Source: SpSt-333 sp964371615
GTDB lineage: Bacteria; Bacteroidota; Ignavibacteria; UBA10030; UBA8401
DNA length: 64,000 nt
Assembly: GCA_964371615.1 (NCBI GenBank)
Contig: CAYJMS010000005.1
Location: 62,001-126,000 of the forward strand
Direction: 5' to 3'
Positions 9,021 to 19,700 of this stretch are shown here, piece after piece (position 1 is the stretch's first letter; every line of letters begins with the position of its first letter). The notes below the pieces were generated by a model. That model was not told the DNA's origin, searched no databases, and saw only the letters and a program-made list of their open reading frames with translations. A program made the translations under genes and the position numbers.

Positions 9021-12000
9021 ATGAAAAAAATACTTTTATCGACACTCCTGATATCCACTGTTGCGCTTTCTCAATGGTACCCCGAACAACAATCCGAGAG
9101 AGAACAGACTGCCCGTGCCATTGAACAGGCAAGTATGGCGCAGCCCCGGACCGTATCGCGGTTGCTTCAACGGGCGAAAGGGGATGGCATAACGCCGTTA
9201 TGGAAAACCACATCGCAGGCAGACCGGAAATATTTTTTAATGAACGGCAATCAGATTGTCGGCAATATCTATAACTACGGTGGTATCGGCCCCGGCGACG
9301 GTTTGATCCGTCACGTCAATAATATGGTCTGGAGAGGATTGGGCGATGTCTATCAATTCGGTCCGATCGTTGCTGCAGAAGTGGTCGATACATCCGGAAA
9401 AGTAATTCACATTTCATCCGATGCCATCAACGACGGGTATGCGCGGGATTTTAATCCGATCAATAATTCGATCATCTACGGTTGGCAGCCGCTGCCGGAT
9501 TATGCGGATGCGGCATCACCGGTCATGGCGTCAAGCGGCGCATCCGATGTGAACCCGCAAGACGGCAAACCCGACAGCTGGCCGCGACAATGGTATAATC
9601 CTTCGAAGGGAGAATATGTTTGGCCGGGATACCTGCGTCAGGATGTTCCGAATGCCGACCTTGAAGTGTTGTGGGGAATGGATGACAGGGAGAATACAGA
9701 ATTTGCATATTTCCCTTTCGGCTACGATACGATCGATGCATCGATTAACGTACCGATCAGAGGTTTGGGTGTAAAATTAGAGGGGAGGGCATTGCAATGG
9801 AGCAATGCTCTTGCGCAAAACACGATCTTCTTTGTCTATACGGCTCAGAACTACAGTCCCCGAGATCTTGCCGAAGTCCATTTCGGAATGTACGGAGACA
9901 TCGATGTCGGCGGCAGCAGTCCGGAAAATCAGGATGACCTCGGATTTTTTATTTCGCCGCTCGATACGGTGATACGAGGAACAACAACGCTCATTCCTCT
10001 CTACTCACGCAATATCGTGTACCTCTGGGATAATCCCCCGGGAATCGGCGATCTTGGATTAAGGACACATTTTACCGGTGCCAAATTCCTGGAAAGTCCC
10101 GGTAATCCCAATGACAGCAAAGATAACGACGGTGACGGTTTAATCGATGAAAGCCAGACGAATCTGCTTGATGATGACAATGATTGGCGGTCCGTTTCGG
10201 ACGATGTCGGTATCGACGGCGTTCCGGAGACCGGCGACTTTGGTGAGAATGACGGCATTCCGACACCGGGCGTTAAAAAATCTGACGGGACTGTCGATGA
10301 ACTGCGTCCCGGCGAACCGAACTTTGAATTGACCGATCTTGACGAGTCCGATCAAATCGGTTTGACGGCGTTCCGTAGTTGGAGATGGACGGAAAAATTA
10401 TTGCGTGACGACGAAGCAACATGGTATTTGCTCGACTCAGGATTTGTTGACAATTCAATTCCCAATTATAGTGATGTAATATTTATCTACGGTTCCGGAA
10501 GAATCCGTTTGAATAAATCGGGCTCAGACGGATCCATCAAACGTTTTTCGATTGCCCTGCTCATGGGTGTTGATTTGAACGATTTGTTAACAACAGCGCA
10601 GACCGTGCAACTGATCTACAACCAAAATTATCAATTCTATCGCCCGCCGGATAAACCGACCGTTGTTGCAGTGCCGGGAGACAAAAAAGTGACTTTGTAT
10701 TGGGACAATGTATCGGAAAGCAGCCATGATCCGATTGCAGGACATGATTTTGAAGGCTATGTTATCTATCGGAGTACCGATCCGCAATTCTCCGACATTA
10801 ATACGATCACGGATGGCATGGGGACGCCTATCCTCTATGCTCCGCTGAAAAATGCCGTCGGCACCGATGCCCGGTTCGATATCGCATTGCGGCCGGAACC
10901 GTTTACCGACATTAATGCGAATGAAATCCACGATCCGGGCGAACCGTTTGTCGATGTGAACGTCAATGGAAAGTTCGACACCAGCATCGAAGATTACTGG
11001 AAAGGATATTCACCCGTTCCGTTCGCGAATCGCGGCGTGCAATATTATCTCGGTGATAATACCGGATTGGTCCATTCGTATGTCGATTCGAACGGGGTCA
11101 TTAACGGCCAAACGTATTACTACGCCGTCGTTGCGTATGACCACGGAGACTCCGTTAAAGTTCCTCCGACGGAAACCACGAAACGGATTAATATCGATCC
11201 GATCACCTCACAGCTTATTTTCGATTTAAACACCGTGCAGGTAATTCCCGGCCCGCGGGCAAGCGGTTATGTCGATCCGTCATTCGAGGGTACCGGAGTG
11301 GAAAAACTGCAGCGTATCACCGGCACCGGCACAGGACCGATTGATCTGCGTGTGATGAACGATCTTGCCGTGCAGGACAAGGCGGAATACGTGCTGCAGT
11401 TCCATGATTCCTTGCAGGTTAAAAATACGAAGGTTGCGCAGGTGAATTACTCTATATTAAAAATTACTCCGACGGTATTCGAAACGCCGCTGATCGATAC
11501 TAATTTTGTCAAGGTCGGGATTATGAATATTGCCGATGACTCGGTACTCTCCGTCACCCATGCGCTCACCGGGCAAACCTATCTCCGCGATGTCGATTAT
11601 ATTGTCGACACAGTGCGGGGTTTAATCAGAAAGACTTTGAACGGTGCGATGGCGAATTCTTCCGGTCCGTACCGGCTCACGTATCGCTGGTATTGCCAGC
11701 CGCCAAGCTCTTATTTAAATTTCGAAGAAGCCAATCCGGTGTTTGACGGGATGAAAATATTTGTACGCAATCATTTCCTCTCTTTGGATTCGCTTGGAAG
11801 CAAGTTTGTCATCGATAATAAGAAGATCGGTTATATCGTCAATAAACCAAGCATCGGTGTCGAGAAGGTAGCGCCATTGGATGTTCAGATACAATTTAAC
11901 AGCATGGACACCAGTGCAACAGGCGAATATCTCTTCCCGGGTGATACCATGCTCAATATCGCCGTTCAAAAGAAAATCGTAACGCCGTTCAAAATTGTGA

Positions 12001-12611
12001 ACAATACCTCCGATACTGCGCGTTCGAAGATTCCCATCGAAGTGATCGTCCGTGAGAATAAAGTGAACAACCGGTGGGAGTACGGTGAGGCGCTTGTTTT
12101 TCGCACACCGGCACAGTACCGAACTGTTGCAAACAATACGATGTATCAGGTGGTGTTCAATTTAAAAGATTCATCCTACACTGCCGGAGGAGAAGTATTC
12201 CAGATGCGTACGAAACAGCCGTACTCGGCGGTGGACAAATTCTCATTCGTCACCATTGCCGGAAGCATCAGCCCAGAAATCGCCTCCAGTCAGCTGGACA
12301 AGATAAAAGTTGTTCCCAATCCTTATGTTGCTGTGAACGATATCGAACCCACCGATCGTCTGCCCGGCACTACCCGCGGAAGCAGAAGGATTTATTTCGA
12401 ACATTTGCCGACGGTGTGTACCATCAGAATTTTTACACTATCAGGTGAACTGGTGAAGGAATTGTACCATCAATCGAATCTCGACAATGGCAGGGAATAT
12501 TGGGACCTGTTGAACCGCGATAATCTCGGCGTTGCATACGGAGTGTATTTCGCACACATCGAAGCGCCCGGAATTGGAGAAAAGATCGTAAAGTTCGCAT
12601 TGATAAAATAA
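9021..12611 (+). CDS. Very large secreted surface protein with T9SS-like C-terminal domain (triad A)
   Basis: The protein is 1,196 residues from the ATG that starts the signal peptide (MKKILLSTLL, cut near LSQ). A TTG 24 bases upstream is in frame but would add a non-signal tail. Visible parts are Asp-rich loops such as DNDGDGLIDES (about residue 368) and DVNVNGKFD (about 646), a fibronectin-III-like stretch beginning PDKPTVVAVPGDKKVTLYW (about 540), and a C-terminal domain with KVVPNPYVA, IRIFTLSGELVKEL and a final KFALIK. That ending is a T9SS sorting-domain variant. It lies 35 bases after the TonB receptor gene and 37 before the PorV-like gene. A full-length paralog occupies the same slot in the next operon. 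Function is unknown. Confidence 0.88.
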   Translation: MKKILLSTLLISTVALSQWYPEQQSEREQTARAIEQASMAQPRTVSRLLQRAKGDGITPLWKTTSQADRKYFLMNGNQIVGNIYNYGGIGPGDGLIRHVNNMVWRGLGDVYQFGPIVAAEVVDTSGKVIHISSDAINDGYARDFNPINNSIIYGWQPLPDYADAASPVMASSGASDVNPQDGKPDSWPRQWYNPSKGEYVWPGYLRQDVPNADLEVLWGMDDRENTEFAYFPFGYDTIDASINVPIRGLGVKLEGRALQWSNALAQNTIFFVYTAQNYSPRDLAEVHFGMYGDIDVGGSSPENQDDLGFFISPLDTVIRGTTTLIPLYSRNIVYLWDNPPGIGDLGLRTHFTGAKFLESPGNPNDSKDNDGDGLIDESQTNLLDDDNDWRSVSDDVGIDGVPETGDFGENDGIPTPGVKKSDGTVDELRPGEPNFELTDLDESDQIGLTAFRSWRWTEKLLRDDEATWYLLDSGFVDNSIPNYSDVIFIYGSGRIRLNKSGSDGSIKRFSIALLMGVDLNDLLTTAQTVQLIYNQNYQFYRPPDKPTVVAVPGDKKVTLYWDNVSESSHDPIAGHDFEGYVIYRSTDPQFSDINTITDGMGTPILYAPLKNAVGTDARFDIALRPEPFTDINANEIHDPGEPFVDVNVNGKFDTSIEDYWKGYSPVPFANRGVQYYLGDNTGLVHSYVDSNGVINGQTYYYAVVAYDHGDSVKVPPTETTKRINIDPITSQLIFDLNTVQVIPGPRASGYVDPSFEGTGVEKLQRITGTGTGPIDLRVMNDLAVQDKAEYVLQFHDSLQVKNTKVAQVNYSILKITPTVFETPLIDTNFVKVGIMNIADDSVLSVTHALTGQTYLRDVDYIVDTVRGLIRKTLNGAMANSSGPYRLTYRWYCQPPSSYLNFEEANPVFDGMKIFVRNHFLSLDSLGSKFVIDNKKIGYIVNKPSIGVEKVAPLDVQIQFNSMDTSATGEYLFPGDTMLNIAVQKKIVTPFKIVNNTSDTARSKIPIEVIVRENKVNNRWEYGEALVFRTPAQYRTVANNTMYQVVFNLKDSSYTAGGEVFQMRTKQPYSAVDKFSFVTIAGSISPEIASSQLDKIKVVPNPYVAVNDIEPTDRLPGTTRGSRRIYFEHLPTVCTIRIFTLSGELVKELYHQSNLDNGREYWDLLNRDNLGVAYGVYFAHIEAPGIGEKIVKFALIK

Positions 12612-12648
12612 CATTGCTCAATTGTCCTAACATTCAGTACGGTATTTT

Positions 12649-13665
12649 ATGAAAAGATTAATGTCTCTCTCTTTTATATGTTTCCTTTTGGCATATACCT
12701 CTTTCGGCCAATCGACTGCCATTACTAAAACCGGTACTACGGCTGCGTCGTTTTTAAAGATCGGAGTCGGCGCGCGGGCAATCGGTATGGGAGGTGCCTA
12801 TACGGCGGTGTCCGATGATATTTCGGCGCTGTACTGGAATCCGGCAGGACTCGGTTTTGCTACATATGGAGAAGCAGTGTTCAATCACGTCGATTGGATT
12901 CTCGATACCCGATTCGATTTTGCCGCTGCAACACTCGTCATTGACGGACTGGGAACGATCGGTGCCAGTTTTTCCACTATGGGTGTCGGAGACATGTTTG
13001 TGACAACGACTGCGATGCCGGAAGGGACGGGAGAAAAGTTCACCGCCGGCGCAACGATGTTCGGGCTCCTTTTTTCCAAGAACCTTACGGATAAGTTCGC
13101 CATCGGTTTTAATGTTAAATATATCCGCGAGAGCGTATGGAACATGTCGGCGCAAAGCATCGGTATTGATGTGGGGACGATGTATATTGCCCCGGTATTG
13201 AACGGATTGCGCATCGGTGCCAGTATGGCCAATTTCGGACCGAAGATGCGCCTCGAAGGCAGGGATAATCTCGTTCTGGTCAAAACCGGAGCAGGAGGAA
13301 AGAACATTATTAATTCCGCCTATGAACTTGAAAGTTATGACTTGCCGTTGATTTTCAGAGTTGGTTTGGCGACTGACGCTCTCAAGATGGACAATAATAG
13401 ACTGACGCTCGCCGTTGACGCTGTCCACCCCAATGACAATACCGAATATGTAAATTCCGGAGTTGAGTATTCCTGGGCAAATATTATCTCCCTGAGAGCC
13501 GGATGGAAATCTGCATATGAACGCGGGGGAGAACAGGGTTTGACATTCGGAGCCGGTGTCCAGTATGAGTTTTCTTCCCCGGTTGAATTCCTGATTGATT
13601 ACGCATATCAGGATTTTGGCCGGCTGAAGGAGGTGCACTATTTTAGTGTCGGTCTGCGGTTTTAA
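12649..13665 (+). CDS. PorV/PorQ-family outer-membrane protein (triad A)
   Basis: A 338-residue protein with a signal peptide ending near FGQ. The N-terminal motif is LKIGVGARAIGMGGAYTAV, followed by LYWNPAGL, the hallmark of the PorV/PorQ (UPF0164, FadL-like barrel) family. Well-studied PorV shuttles T9SS cargo from the translocon to the attachment complex. The end in VHYFSVGLRF is a typical barrel C terminus. As third gene after a TonB receptor and a T9SS-type protein it is probably a dedicated cargo carrier, although general PorV function cannot be excluded. The promoter of the next operon begins only 12 bases after its stop, with no terminator between. Confidence 0.9.
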   Translation: MKRLMSLSFICFLLAYTSFGQSTAITKTGTTAASFLKIGVGARAIGMGGAYTAVSDDISALYWNPAGLGFATYGEAVFNHVDWILDTRFDFAAATLVIDGLGTIGASFSTMGVGDMFVTTTAMPEGTGEKFTAGATMFGLLFSKNLTDKFAIGFNVKYIRESVWNMSAQSIGIDVGTMYIAPVLNGLRIGASMANFGPKMRLEGRDNLVLVKTGAGGKNIINSAYELESYDLPLIFRVGLATDALKMDNNRLTLAVDAVHPNDNTEYVNSGVEYSWANIISLRAGWKSAYERGGEQGLTFGAGVQYEFSSPVEFLIDYAYQDFGRLKEVHYFSVGLRF

Positions 13666-13677
13666 TTGGGGTTATTC

Positions 13678-13706
13678 TTGACACCGCAATAACGTTTACC
13701 TATATT
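13678..13706 (+). promoter_or_regulatory. Sigma-70-type promoter for the second receptor/secretion operon
   Basis: TTGACA, 17 bases, TATATT, identical in both boxes and spacing to the promoter of the first triad. The predicted start near 13713 leaves a leader of about 46 bases. Confidence 0.75.
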
Positions 13707-13758
13707 TCATAATTATCCAACCTATTTAATTCAATCATTTATTGAACGGATCGGTTCT

Positions 13759-16713
13759 ATGGTTAAGCGATACTCTGTTCTATGTCTCGGCCTTGCAATA
13801 CTCTTGTCAAATCATCTTCTCTTTGCAGGAACAACGGGTAAAATTGCCGGAAAAGTAACTGACGGAAAAACCGGAGAAGGAATTCCTTCTGCCGTTGTAA
13901 CGGTCGCCGGAACAACGCTCGGTGCAGCGACGGATTTTGACGGAAACTACGTTATTGTCAATGTCCCGCCCGGTACGTATTCTGTTTCCATCAGTTACGT
14001 CGGATACCAACCGACCCGCATCAACAATGTCGGGGTGAATGTCGATTATACCACGACACTCAATATCAAATTAAACGAATCATCGGTCGAACTGGGAGAG
14101 GTGATCGTCGAAGGGGAACGCAATCCGTTGATCCGGCAGGATCAGACAAATCCGGTGGTTGCGGTGACGTCCGAAAGTTTTCAATCGCTTCCGGTGACAA
14201 CCATCAGCGAAGTGATCGGACTTCAAGCAGGCGTGGTCACCTCCGATGACGGTAATTTGCACATCCGGGGTGGACGATCCAATGAGATTGCTTTCACACT
14301 GAATGGTATTTCTGTTAATAATCCATACGATAATTTTAGTTCAATCGGTGTTGCAACCAATGCCGTTCAGGAAGTGACCGTTTCCACCGGAACATTTAGC
14401 GCGGAGTACGGCAATGCGTTGAGCGGCGTCGTGAACTATGTTACTAAAGAAGGCGGGCAAAAAACGACGGCCAGTGTCCGTTTATTGACCGGCGACTACT
14501 ATACGACGAACGAATCAGTATTTCCTCACCTTAAGAATTATCAACCGTTGAATACCAATCGTGCCGAAGTGACATTGGGCGGTCCGCTCGGTCTGGACAA
14601 TCTTTCGTTCTATGCATCGGGCGTGTTCGACAGAAATAATGGTTACCTGTACGGAAACAGGATTTACAATCCTACCGATTTTTATGTTACGAGAGATGAG
14701 TTCACAAAACGATTGGTGGTCAGGGATTCACTCGGCAATGTTATGGACGATCCGAACAATGCCGGTTTTCCGTTATATACCAACGATCCCCGTTTAGGAA
14801 GCAACTCGTCACCGTTCTATTTTAATCCATTGAACCGTCAATTGGTATACAATCCAATCGGACCTTTTCAGATCCCGCGATTTGATGTGCTGGGTCGTCC
14901 GACCGGAGACAGTTCACTTGTCCCGCTGAATACGAGCCAATCGTATAATATCCAGGGAAATATCTCCTATCGGTTCACATCCACCATGAAATTGAAATAT
15001 GAAGTAGTGTATGATAATGCAGAAAGTCAAAGTGCGCTGTATTATTCCTATCGGTATAATCCTGACGGCCGTCCGACCAATTATAGCAACGGTCTGATGC
15101 ATGCACTCGATTGGACTCATACATTAAGCAATGCGGCATTTTATACAGTAAAACTGTCGCTCAGTAATTCCGAGGATAAGACCTACGCATATGAAAACAT
15201 CAATGATCCTCGCTACCTTCCAGAATTTTATCAGACCGTGCTTCCCAATACCGGTTTCCTGACCGGAGGAGTGTCGTTAGGGAGGACGTTCAGGACCACC
15301 CAATCGATTGGTGCAAAATTCGACCTGCAGGCGCAAATATTTGACATTCACGAAGTAAAAGTGGGCGGTGAATTACGTCTCCATACGTTGAATTTGGAAT
15401 CGTATGTTTTGCAATTTTATAATGTGAATAATCCCGGTATCATTGTTGATGATTTTCAGGACGTGTATGCCGACAGTATGGTCTATGCGGCACGCGTACC
15501 CGGTGTTGATGCGGGATATACGAATTATGAACGCTCACCGGCACAGGTATCATTATACATTCAGGATAAGATCGAACTGGAAAAATCTTTTATTTTGAAT
15601 GCCGGACTGCGGTATGAATATTTCGATCCAAGCGCTCAATTTAATCCGGTGCTCAGCCAGGAATACTCCGATCTGGGTGTGACATTTGTTACATCGGGAC
15701 TGAAATTTGCGAGCATCAAACATACGATCAGTCCGCGTATCAGCATGGCCTATCCGATCACCGATCAGGGTGTGATACGGTTTTCCTACGGACATTTTTA
15801 TCAATTAGGGAATCTATCACAATTGTATACAAATCCCAATTTCAGGGCGGCAGGTTCACGCCCGACATTTGGCAACGCCGATGTCCGGCCGCAGCGGTCT
15901 GTCCAGTATGAGCTCGGTCTACAGCAAGGATTGACGCCGGATCTGCGATTGGAAATCGTCGGGTTCTATAAGGATGTCCGTGATTATCTGTTCAGCCAGA
16001 TCATTAAAGCGGGTAAGGGTGATATTGAATACAATATTCTCACAAACCTCGATTACGCAAACTCACGCGGTATTACCATTTCTTTGTTCCAGCGACGTGC
16101 GCCGGGAACCATCTTCTCATCATCGATCGATTATACATTTGCCGTCGCGGAAGGGAACAGGACTGAACCGGTGGAAGATTTCTTCTATAACGAGCTGACG
16201 GAAAAGTCAACCGAAACGTTCCTTGTTCCGCTGGACTTTGACAGGACGCATACGCTCAATACAACGTTGAATCTTTCTGAACCGGACGACTACAATGTGA
16301 GCAGCACCATCCGCATTCAGACCGGTTCACCGTATACCGCCAGTGTGCCGACAAGTTTATCCACGCAAATTGCACGATTCATTCAAAACAGTTCATCGAA
16401 GCCGTTCCAATGGACTGTCGACTTAAAAGTCGAAAAATATTTCGTTGTCGGCGGATTACGCTATTCTGTTTTTGCATTGATTGATAATGTTTTCAATTCC
16501 GAGAATGAAATCGCCGTGTATTCGAACAGCGGAAAAGCACTCTACAATGCTAATCAAATCGCCAATCCGACAGAGTTCCAGGATATCCGTAACAGAATGA
16601 ATCGCGGCGACGTCGGCCTTCTTCCGGAATCCGCAATTGAAAACTATTACATCAATCCCCAGAATCTCAATCGTCCGCGATTGGTTCGATTCGGTGTCTC
16701 ATTGATGTTTTGA
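13759..16713 (+). CDS. TonB-dependent outer-membrane receptor with N-terminal carboxypeptidase regulatory-like domain (triad B)
   Basis: A 984-residue paralog of the receptor at 6.3 kb. The signal peptide ends at FAG. The regulatory-like domain reads GKIAGKVTDGKTGEGIPSA and GTYSVSISYVGY. The plug contains LHIRGGRSNEIAFTLNG, and the barrel ends VRFGVSLMF. It is about 94 residues longer than its paralog; extra sequence lies in the first third of the barrel, around the DPRLGSNSSPFYFNPLNR stretch. It has its own promoter and is followed by paralogs of the same two partner genes. Shared order and start motifs indicate a tandem duplication of the whole unit. Confidence 0.92.
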   Translation: MVKRYSVLCLGLAILLSNHLLFAGTTGKIAGKVTDGKTGEGIPSAVVTVAGTTLGAATDFDGNYVIVNVPPGTYSVSISYVGYQPTRINNVGVNVDYTTTLNIKLNESSVELGEVIVEGERNPLIRQDQTNPVVAVTSESFQSLPVTTISEVIGLQAGVVTSDDGNLHIRGGRSNEIAFTLNGISVNNPYDNFSSIGVATNAVQEVTVSTGTFSAEYGNALSGVVNYVTKEGGQKTTASVRLLTGDYYTTNESVFPHLKNYQPLNTNRAEVTLGGPLGLDNLSFYASGVFDRNNGYLYGNRIYNPTDFYVTRDEFTKRLVVRDSLGNVMDDPNNAGFPLYTNDPRLGSNSSPFYFNPLNRQLVYNPIGPFQIPRFDVLGRPTGDSSLVPLNTSQSYNIQGNISYRFTSTMKLKYEVVYDNAESQSALYYSYRYNPDGRPTNYSNGLMHALDWTHTLSNAAFYTVKLSLSNSEDKTYAYENINDPRYLPEFYQTVLPNTGFLTGGVSLGRTFRTTQSIGAKFDLQAQIFDIHEVKVGGELRLHTLNLESYVLQFYNVNNPGIIVDDFQDVYADSMVYAARVPGVDAGYTNYERSPAQVSLYIQDKIELEKSFILNAGLRYEYFDPSAQFNPVLSQEYSDLGVTFVTSGLKFASIKHTISPRISMAYPITDQGVIRFSYGHFYQLGNLSQLYTNPNFRAAGSRPTFGNADVRPQRSVQYELGLQQGLTPDLRLEIVGFYKDVRDYLFSQIIKAGKGDIEYNILTNLDYANSRGITISLFQRRAPGTIFSSSIDYTFAVAEGNRTEPVEDFFYNELTEKSTETFLVPLDFDRTHTLNTTLNLSEPDDYNVSSTIRIQTGSPYTASVPTSLSTQIARFIQNSSSKPFQWTVDLKVEKYFVVGGLRYSVFALIDNVFNSENEIAVYSNSGKALYNANQIANPTEFQDIRNRMNRGDVGLLPESAIENYYINPQNLNRPRLVRFGVSLMF

Positions 16714-16754
16714 TCCCCGCACGTATGGTTGAAATGAACAAAGGAAATGTCCAA

Positions 16755-19700
16755 ATGAAAAAAAGTGTATTTCTCGCTCTTCTCGTATGTTTTTCCATCA
16801 TATTCGCGCAGGATGAAAAAATCGATTTTCGAACGGCGGATATAAAGTATCTGAACAAGCAACAGCGCGTTGAGTACCAGCGATGGCGCGAAGAACAGTT
16901 TAGACTGCTGAAGGCAACCGGTCAGCAGTCGGAAGTAAAAAGTCTTATCATCCAGGGGAATAAAATTCGTTCAATCATCTATAATACCGGTGCTATCAGT
17001 AATCCCGGCGTGACCGGTAATGTGCTCGATCTGGTATGGAACGGATTGGGATATGGATACGAATTCGGTCCGCTTGCCGGTGCGCGCGTTCCGCGGTCGA
17101 CAATACCGACTGATTCTGTCAGCATCGTAATCGATGGTTTCGGGGGTGCAAACAGAAGCACCGCGGACGGCGATTTTGCTCCGGACGGCATCACGAAATG
17201 GGGTTGGTTGCCGCTCGCCGGGTATTCCGCGCAGGGGCAAAACGACGTCGCCAGTTGGGGTGCTCGGACATCCGATTTGCGTATCAAACCGAAATCGTGG
17301 CCCGAATCCTGGTATAATGAAACAATAGGTGAGTATATCTACCCGTCATTCCTCGGCGGTAACGCCTCCGTGCCGGACGAAGAAGTGTATTATGTCGTTG
17401 ACGATTCTACAGACAAGGAGTTTGATTATTTACCGATAGCGACGGTGCCGGAACACGGCGGATTGGGTCTCGACCTTGAGGTGCGGACAATGCAGTTTGC
17501 CAATCCTCTAGCCGAAGATATCATTTTTTTGGTGTACACGGCTGAAATGGATCTGCGTGCAAAAAAGGTCGACAATATGTTTTTTGGCATGTTCGGCGAT
17601 CCTCACATCGGCGGTCCGACTAATTACGGCGACGATGCTGCGTCGTTCATTCCCGGAAAAGCAATCGGTCAACCGTTATTCGACGATCTCTTGATTATCG
17701 ACGGACAGACGGTGACGCAGCGGGCGAGGAATATGGTCTACAGTTGGGATCCTGACGGCAAGAGTGAAATTCCCTCCATTGTCCCCGGGTATTTCGGATA
17801 TAAATTTTTGGAAAGTCCGAATAACAGCGTGGACGCGGTTGATAACGATGATGACGGTATAAGCGATGAAAGTCCGTTCAATGCCAAAGGATTCCAGATT
17901 GACGGGATTAACATTCTTTCGAACACCGGTGTAGCAGATGTAGCAAAATATACAGCATTGTATGGTGCGCCAAGACCGCGATGGTCCGGCGATGAAGATG
18001 GCGATTGGAACAAAGAAAATGACGACGTCGGTATCGACGGTATCGGCGGGACGGGGGATTTCGGCGAAGGAGATGGATTCCCGTCTCAGGCATTCTTCAA
18101 TGATCTTAACGGGAACGGTGAATATGAATTCGGTGAACCGTTGGACACGGTGCTTCAATCGGGCTGGGGTTGGGCTGGTTCTGAGCCAAATTTCGGATTC
18201 AGAGATGTCAATGAATCCGATCAGATCGGACTGAGAAGTTTCTGGTCGTTGGTTTTCGGCGGCAACAATCGGCCTAAGAACGATAACCTTATGTATACAT
18301 CAATTTCGTCGGAGATGGATACTGCTGCATTGGCATTACTCTATCCGATCAATCCCGAAAATTTGGGAGATTATATATTTCTGTATGGCACCGGTCCGTT
18401 CCCGATGGAGCCGGGTCATCGCGAACGATTCTCAATCGCATTATTGATGGGTTCTGACTTGAAAGATTTGTTGCTGAATTCAGAAACAGCGCAACTTGTT
18501 CTTGAAGCCAGTTATCGTTTTGCACAGCCGCCGCCGAAACCGATGGTAACGGCAGTGGCGGGTGACGGCCGGGTGACGTTGTATTGGGATACGAATGCAG
18601 AGAAAGCACGCGATCCATTCACCGGTAAACAAGACTTTGAAGGATACAAGATTTACCGCAGTCAGGATTATACGTTTAAGGATGTCTTCACGATCACCGA
18701 TGGAAACGGCTATCCGTTTTTGGGCAAAGCGCTCTACGATGAAAAGTCCCGGAGAACAGCACAATGGCACCGACCGTGGACGCAAGCGGAGAGAGACAAG
18801 TATCCCGGAGGATTTCATCCCATTGAGTACCGCGGCCGATATATTAAATATTATATGGGAGAACCTGCGGATTCATCCGGTCTTCGCCATGAATATGTCG
18901 ATTCAACGGTTACCAACGGAGTAACATATTATTACGCCGTCGTCTCATTTGACCATGGGGATGACAGTCTGCAATTGCCTCCGTCGGAGTCTCAGGCGAT
19001 CATCCAGCGAGATCCTACAACGCAATTATTTAAATACGACATTAACACTGTCGGAGTAACGCCAAACGATAATGCGCGCGGAATTATTACCACGAAACAC
19101 GATATTGAGAAAGGAGCGACATTATCCCAGACTCAAGGTTCGGGAACCGGTAAATTATCCGTTAAGGTTTTGGATGAGTTGGCATTATCGAAGAACGCAG
19201 CAACAATTAGTTTTGATACTGTTGCGGTCAATAGTATAAACACACTGACGTATAGCATTCTTCGTCAGATACCGGTCGTTGAGCAATTTGTGGGTAACGA
19301 GAATCTTTTCGTCAATCTTCATCATCGAAACCTCGTGCTTTCTTCGGTACGAGTTTTTAACGGAGCGGATACAACTGCACCGTTGATCGACAAGACGTTG
19401 CTCTTTGTCGATTCTGCAGGGGGTCGATTGCGTGCATTATCGAACGGAACATTGTTGAAAACAAAAACATATTCCGTGTCATATCAGTATTATCCTGTCA
19501 TCAACAGCACCGCATATAATGATGCCGATGCTAACCCGGTGTTTGACGGTATCAGGATTTATGTCACCAACGATCTGCTCGGTTATGATGGTGTGGGAAG
19601 TTATTTCCTTCCTTCGACTCCGCAGGGAATAACCGGCACGATTGCGGCACCGACGCTCGGTGTTATAAAAATGGCGCCTATGGATATTAAGATCGATTTT

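Noticed and set aside
10110..10270. Asp-rich loops as dockerin or cohesin-type modules
   Set aside because: They occur singly rather than as the paired duplicated 22-residue repeats of dockerins, and no scaffold protein is present.
12754..13638. A 294-codon open frame on the minus strand opposite the PorV-like gene
   Set aside because: It is the antisense shadow of a gene with clear signal peptide and PorV motifs, and its translation is low-complexity His/Arg/Ser-rich with no known motif.
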